From Siphonobacter aquaeclarae (lineage in GTDB: Bacteria > Bacteroidota > Bacteroidia > Cytophagales > Spirosomataceae): a stretch of DNA of 64,000 nt. A model generated the notes under the pieces. It was given only the letters and a program-made list of their open reading frames with translations. It searched no databases and was not told the origin of the DNA. Below, piece after piece: positions 60,412 through 64,000 of this stretch; position 1 is the stretch's first letter, and each line of letters begins with the position of its first letter. The DNA lies in contig NZ_FNGS01000004.1 of NCBI RefSeq assembly GCF_900103285.1, positions 539,960-603,959 of the forward strand, given 5' to 3'. The translations under genes and the position numbers were made by a program.

Positions 60412-61437
60412 ATGAAGCATTTTCTTCTTCCCGGGATTTTCGTGTTAGCGGCGGGAATTTCTGCCTGGTCGCAGCCGGCCTCAAAGCGGCCGCCTATTAT
60501 CGATATGCACCTGCATGCTCTCCCCTATACAGGTCAGGGGCCTTATCCGGTGACAATCGGGGCGCCGTATCGGGACTGGTCCGCCCTCGACCCCAAACAG
60601 GGAGGCGGGATGGGCTATATGAAGCAGTTGCTTGGGTCGTCGTCGATGTGTGCAACCTGTCTGACATCCGCTCCGTCGGACGATGTGCTTCGGAATCAGA
60701 CCATCAGCCTTCTCGACAAATACAATATCATTGGCGTTACGAGCGGTCCGATGGAATATGTCCGTCGCTGGCAGCAGCAGGCGCCGGACCGGATCATTCC
60801 GGGCGTGTTGTTTACCATCGGCGACCCGGCGCTGACGCCGGATTCCATGCGGCATTTTTTTCAAACGGGCGCTGTCAAAGTATTCGGAGAAATCTCCACG
60901 CAATACCAGGGCATTGCGCTTTCCGATTCGGTGATGGAGCCATACCTGAAGCTGGCGGAGGAGTTCGACATTCCGCTGAGTGTTCACATCGGTACCGGCC
61001 CTCCCGGAGTTGCCTATTTCGGAACGCCGAAGTACCGGGCAAGACTTCACAGTGCCTTTACCGCGGAAGAAGCGATGATTAAACACCCAACTCTGCGCGT
61101 CGCAATTGCCCATGCGGGCTGGCCGTTGCTGGACGATTTGCTGGCTACACTGTATACCCACCCGCAGGCATACGTAGACCTGGGCGTCATTTGTTACGTT
61201 TTGCCTAGAAAGGAGTTTCATTCGTACCTGAAGCGCATCATGGAATCCGGTTTTGGAAAGCGGGTGATGTTTGGTTCGGATCAGATGGTATGGCCTGCGG
61301 CCATCGAAGTCGGCATTAAAGCCATTGAAGAAGCTCCCTTTCTGACGGAAGCGGAAAAGAGGGATATTTTCTACAACAATGCGGCGAGATTTCTGCGTCT
61401 TGATCCCACTGTGACGCAGAAGTATCAGAAGAGATGA
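60412..61437 (+). CDS. Secreted amidohydrolase-family (metal-dependent TIM-barrel) hydrolase
   Basis: 341 residues from the ATG at 60412 with a signal peptide ending SAWSQ. The metal-site pattern of amidohydrolase_2 proteins is seen: IDMHLHALPYTG (HxH), LSVHIGTGPPG, RVAIAHAGWPLLDDLLATLYTHPQAYVDLG and MFGSDQMVWP (final Asp). An insert with four Cys or Ser residues (SSMCATCLTS) is unusual. It probably cleaves a C-N or C-C bond of a small substrate in the periplasm. The spacer before it (60163-60411) shows only a weak TTG-N22-TAACTTAC promoter candidate. Confidence 0.85.
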   Translation: MKHFLLPGIFVLAAGISAWSQPASKRPPIIDMHLHALPYTGQGPYPVTIGAPYRDWSALDPKQGGGMGYMKQLLGSSSMCATCLTSAPSDDVLRNQTISLLDKYNIIGVTSGPMEYVRRWQQQAPDRIIPGVLFTIGDPALTPDSMRHFFQTGAVKVFGEISTQYQGIALSDSVMEPYLKLAEEFDIPLSVHIGTGPPGVAYFGTPKYRARLHSAFTAEEAMIKHPTLRVAIAHAGWPLLDDLLATLYTHPQAYVDLGVICYVLPRKEFHSYLKRIMESGFGKRVMFGSDQMVWPAAIEVGIKAIEEAPFLTEAEKRDIFYNNAARFLRLDPTVTQKYQKR

Positions 61438-61490
61438 TCAAACGTTAAAGCCGGCGAAAGAATAGCAATCTGGGGTATACACGCTATCTC

Positions 61491-62285
61491 TCACCTCCTC
61501 CCCCTCATATACCTCAAATACCCCACAATCTCCTCTATCTCTTCCTTTTCCAGCGCCAGCTGCGGCATTTTGACGCGGTCGCGGAAGGAGGCGGGGTTGG
61601 CGATGAAGGCTTTGAGCTCGTCTTCCTTCCAGTAATCGGTGACGCTGCGGGGGCGGTTGAGCTCGGGGCCGAGCGTGCCGCCGAGGCCGTTGACCGAGTG
61701 GCAGGTCTGGCAATGCAGCTTGAAGAGGGCGTACCCTTTGGCGGCGGTGGAATCGGGCAACAGCGCCTCCCGCCGCTCGGCGTTTTTCACCAGGCGGATA
61801 CGGACGAGGTTATACGGCCATTTGTAGGCCGGGTCATCACCCGAAACATTGGTATAAAAGAGGTAAAACGGGGCAATCTTCTTGGTTTCGGCGCCTTTCT
61901 GCAGGGTGGTCCATTCCTGCCCGGCCGGGGCGTCGAGGTCGCGCACGCCCAGCCACGCCTTGCTTTTCAATAACAGCGGCAGGGGCATGGTCGGATGGTA
62001 GCCGTCTTCGCACTCAAAAACGACTTCGAGCTCGTCCGGTTTGGTGGAGGCATACAGCGGGATCCGCTCCAGGACGTCTTCCACGGGTACAGCCTCAAAC
62101 CGCTTGCGCATGTGGAAAACGGGGTCTTTGCGGACGGTTACCTTCTCCGTCTTCGGCAAGCCGGCCGCTTTCCAGGCCTCCAGGTCTACGGATACCGAGT
62201 CACCGACGACGCGGTTCTCGCCCGTACCGGCAGAGTGGCAGGCAACGACGACGAGGGACAACAACAGAAGCAGAACCCGGAACAT
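61491..62285 (-). CDS. Cytochrome c lipoprotein with large N-terminal domain
   Basis: 264 residues. The signal ends VVVACHSA (lipobox). Residues about 190-260 form a class I cytochrome c: the heme site CQTCHSVNG and the Met ligand in RDRVKMPQL, then EEIVGYLRYM. The 150 residues before it (ELEVVFECEDGYHPTMPLPLLLKSKAWLGVRDL to YKWPYNLVRIRLV) have the look of the sulfite-oxidase-type molybdopterin domain but no visible cofactor Cys, so they may be a structural derivative. It is a single gene with no neighbours of a respiratory chain. Confidence 0.82.
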   Translation of the reverse strand: MFRVLLLLLSLVVVACHSAGTGENRVVGDSVSVDLEAWKAAGLPKTEKVTVRKDPVFHMRKRFEAVPVEDVLERIPLYASTKPDELEVVFECEDGYHPTMPLPLLLKSKAWLGVRDLDAPAGQEWTTLQKGAETKKIAPFYLFYTNVSGDDPAYKWPYNLVRIRLVKNAERREALLPDSTAAKGYALFKLHCQTCHSVNGLGGTLGPELNRPRSVTDYWKEDELKAFIANPASFRDRVKMPQLALEKEEIEEIVGYLRYMRGRR

Positions 62286-62531
62286 GGGAAACGTTTTCGG
62301 TTTTGGGTTTTCGGTTGGAGGGAGGAAGCCGCCGCTCGTTCAATCGCTATCCTGCTGGAAATTCTGACCTTTTCGGTAGCGGCAGTTCCCGGGATTCCTT
62401 CGTAAATTACTGACAGTTAGGACATTTAAGATCAACTACCCTGTCTGATACTCAAAAATGCAGGTTTATTTTGACAGAGAGGCAACCTTTTCCCGGGATT
62501 TCCCGAGTATGCAATTGAAAACACCCTGAAT

Positions 62532-63119
62532 GTGATTAAGACAACTTCCGCCGAGCTACTGCCCTTGTTGGAGGGCTGCGCCCGCAGCGACCGGAAGAGC
62601 CAGGAGAATTTATACCGGCTTTTCTATTCGTTTGCGATGGGAGTTTGTCTGCGATACTGCCGGAACCGGGAGGAGGCACTTGAGGCGCTGAACGACGGCT
62701 TTCTGAAGGTGTTTAACAACATTTCTCACTTTCAACCTGAAAAACATGAACCGGTACCCTCGTTTGTCGGGTACCTCAAGAAGATACTGATACACACGGC
62801 AATAGACCAGTACCGGAGTACGATCCGTACCAGTCAGACCGTGGAACTGGAAGAACACCTTGTGCCTGCACAAGACCACACCGAAAGTCCGCTCGACGGA
62901 CTGGCTTATGAAGACCTGATCGGACTGATCCGGCAGCTGAGTCCCGCTTACCGGGCGGTATTCAACCTGTATGCGATCGACGGGTATTCCCACGAGGAAA
63001 TTGCCCGGCAACTGGATATTTCCGTCGGAACGTCCAAGTCCAATCTGGCAAAAGCCCGTCTGAATCTGCGGGAACTGTTAAAACGTAGTCATGAAGAAAG
63101 ATACTCCAAATACGCCTGA
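62532..63119 (+). CDS. ECF-type RNA polymerase sigma factor
   Basis: 195 residues. The start is GTG (62532); the ATG two bases earlier runs at once into TGA. Region 2 is in LYRLFYSFAMGVCLRYCRNREEALEALNDGFLKVFNNI, and region 4 in LIRQLSPAYRAVFNLYAIDGYSHEEIARQLDISVGTSKSNLAKARLNLREL. ECF factors direct transcription of small regulons, often for envelope functions. The next gene starts inside its last codons (29-base overlap) in another frame, as is usual for sigma/anti-sigma pairs. Confidence 0.93.
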   Translation: MIKTTSAELLPLLEGCARSDRKSQENLYRLFYSFAMGVCLRYCRNREEALEALNDGFLKVFNNISHFQPEKHEPVPSFVGYLKKILIHTAIDQYRSTIRTSQTVELEEHLVPAQDHTESPLDGLAYEDLIGLIRQLSPAYRAVFNLYAIDGYSHEEIARQLDISVGTSKSNLAKARLNLRELLKRSHEERYSKYA

Positions 63120-64000
63120 CGAACAGCTCGACAGCCTGTTCCGACAAGCTGCTGCGGGGTACGAGCCGGCCTTCGACCCCGAAGCCTGGAAAGCTATGGA
63201 GCGCAAGCTCGACGGCCCCTCGGACCAACCCGGAAGTATTTGGAAAAACCGGTTGCTGGAAGGCCTTGTGGTAGTAGGGTTGTTGGGCGGTCTGGCCTGG
63301 CTGGGTGCGGGTTCGTTGTCTGATGCCGGGAAGAAGCAAGGCGATCTTGCCGCAACCCGAGCGGCTGTTGAAGCAGGAGTAAGTATACCGGCTGGCCGCA
63401 AGGGCGTGCCTGAAAGCAGGCAGACCCGACATACTGACACCGACAAAGCATCCCGGGCGGATGTATCCGGAAAAGAAATAGCCGGCAGGGAAGTATCTGC
63501 GCCCGGAAAAGAGACGGCCCGCAGGGAGCCTGAAGCATCCGGAAAAGAGAAAACCATCCGGGAAACCGCTGTACCGGAAACGGCCGGTATACCGGCGAAA
63601 CCAATCCATGCAGCCGGGGAGCGTACCCAGGCGAAAAAGCAGACAATCCGGGCGCTCCGGCAGAAAAAAGAACCGGCCGTCTCCAATGATACTCAACTGG
63701 TTTCACGTTCCTATTCCACAAAAGAAGAAAAACCGGGCAGCACATCCGGGGCGCGGAGGCCGGCAGAAAAGGCAGCGGTACCTACTGTTGTACCGGTTAT
63801 TTCGGCAGACACAAACCAACGGATTCAACAGGCCGTATATCTGCTGAAAACGAAACCCTGGCAGCCTCTTCCGGTTACACTTCGGTTGTCCGACCCCAGT
63901 GTGGAATCTGCTCCTGAAATCAGCAAACCAATACCACCGTCACCCGAACGCTGGGCGTTGCAGCTCATGCTTTCGCCGGACTTTACCCATGTTCAGGGCC
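63091..64000 (+). CDS. Putative anti-sigma-like membrane protein with start of an outer-membrane barrel domain (truncated by window end)
   Basis: The frame opens at ATG 63091 and runs off the window with no stop (303 codons). Residues 1-42 are a soluble N-terminus with the FDPEAWKAMERKLDG pattern found at the start of sigma-linked Bacteroidota proteins. One membrane helix follows (about 56-76, LLEGLVVVGLLGGLAWLGAG). A low-complexity Lys/Glu/Arg region with repeated SGKE/GREV-type units comes next, and the end RWALQLMLSPDFTHVQG looks like the first strand of a beta-barrel domain. It is probably regulated with, and may control, the sigma factor it overlaps. Confidence 0.72.
   Translation, partial: MKKDTPNTPDEQLDSLFRQAAAGYEPAFDPEAWKAMERKLDGPSDQPGSIWKNRLLEGLVVVGLLGGLAWLGAGSLSDAGKKQGDLAATRAAVEAGVSIPAGRKGVPESRQTRHTDTDKASRADVSGKEIAGREVSAPGKETARREPEASGKEKTIRETAVPETAGIPAKPIHAAGERTQAKKQTIRALRQKKEPAVSNDTQLVSRSYSTKEEKPGSTSGARRPAEKAAVPTVVPVISADTNQRIQQAVYLLKTKPWQPLPVTLRLSDPSVESAPEISKPIPPSPERWALQLMLSPDFTHVQG

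Noticed and set aside
62962-63745. Overlapping minus-strand frames of 180-245 codons
   Set aside because: Antisense to the sigma factor and the truncated membrane protein, whose open frame to the window end explains the region.
1-64000. CRISPR array, tRNA, rRNA, prophage or insertion sequence
   Set aside because: No regularly spaced repeats, cloverleaf-like sequence, rRNA signature, transposase or integrase reading frame was seen.

Overview
The window is a 64 kb stretch of a Bacteroidota chromosome, most probably order Cytophagales; the genus cannot be fixed from the sequence. The clade call rests on a type IX secretion C-terminal domain, a SusC/SusD pair, an ExbB-ExbD-ExbD-TonB set, Bat-type genes, DUF4296 and DUF3667 proteins, an Hc1-type histone-like protein and a THX ribosomal peptide. 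It also rests on repeated promoters of the Bacteroidota form TTG-N19-21-TAnnTTTG with no evident Shine-Dalgarno sequences. The base composition is moderately GC-rich, and housekeeping genes are mixed with envelope genes. I see no prophage, insertion sequence, CRISPR array, rRNA or tRNA.

Layout. 1-7.3 kb: the end of a secreted T9SS cargo gene, a spacer with REP-like palindromes, then (minus strand) the energy-transduction cluster exbB, exbD, exbD, tonB, a small membrane protein, a PstS-like lipoprotein and a TPR protein. 7.5-11.1 kb (minus): rnhB and a reduced Bat-type cluster (batA, a BatD-like membrane protein, a DUF58 protein). 11.2-13.0 kb (plus): a DUF4296 lipoprotein coupled to nuoA-nuoB-nuoC. 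13.0-16.9 kb (minus): a 1294-residue SF1 helicase. 17.1-25.3 kb: surface-glycan genes, namely two GT2 genes of different types facing each other, then an acyltransferase followed by two tandem pairs of polytopic membrane protein plus GtrB-like glycosyltransferase. 25.4-29.9 kb: lemA with two TPM proteins, a polyprenyl diphosphate synthase, a thioredoxin-like protein and cysM.

30.4-40.3 kb is a nutrient-acquisition locus with a long leader: susC, susD, a giant FG-GAP/ASPIC-UnbV protein and a vanadium-haloperoxidase/PAP2 family enzyme. 40.5-48 kb is mixed: a DxD glycosyltransferase, pgeF, a DUF3667 membrane protein, mdh, two tiny genes (ribosomal THX and a 37-residue membrane peptide), an NTF2-like protein, a MaoC hydratase, a histone-H1-like protein and an alpha-oxoamine synthase. 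48-54 kb holds accC, a D-apionate-lactonase-like gene, an M23 peptidase and a POT transporter.

54.0-59.7 kb is the most interesting segment. An AcvB/VirJ-type tandem hydrolase gene and an MprF/LpiA-type aminoacyl-phosphatidylglycerol synthase gene flank three small envelope-protein genes. In some alphaproteobacteria these two enzyme families make and hydrolyse lysyl-phosphatidylglycerol, so this could be a Bacteroidota version of a lipid-modification cycle with extra periplasmic parts. The window ends with an NTF2-like protein, an amidohydrolase, a cytochrome c with a large N-terminal domain, and an ECF sigma factor gene overlapping the start of a membrane protein that runs off the right edge.
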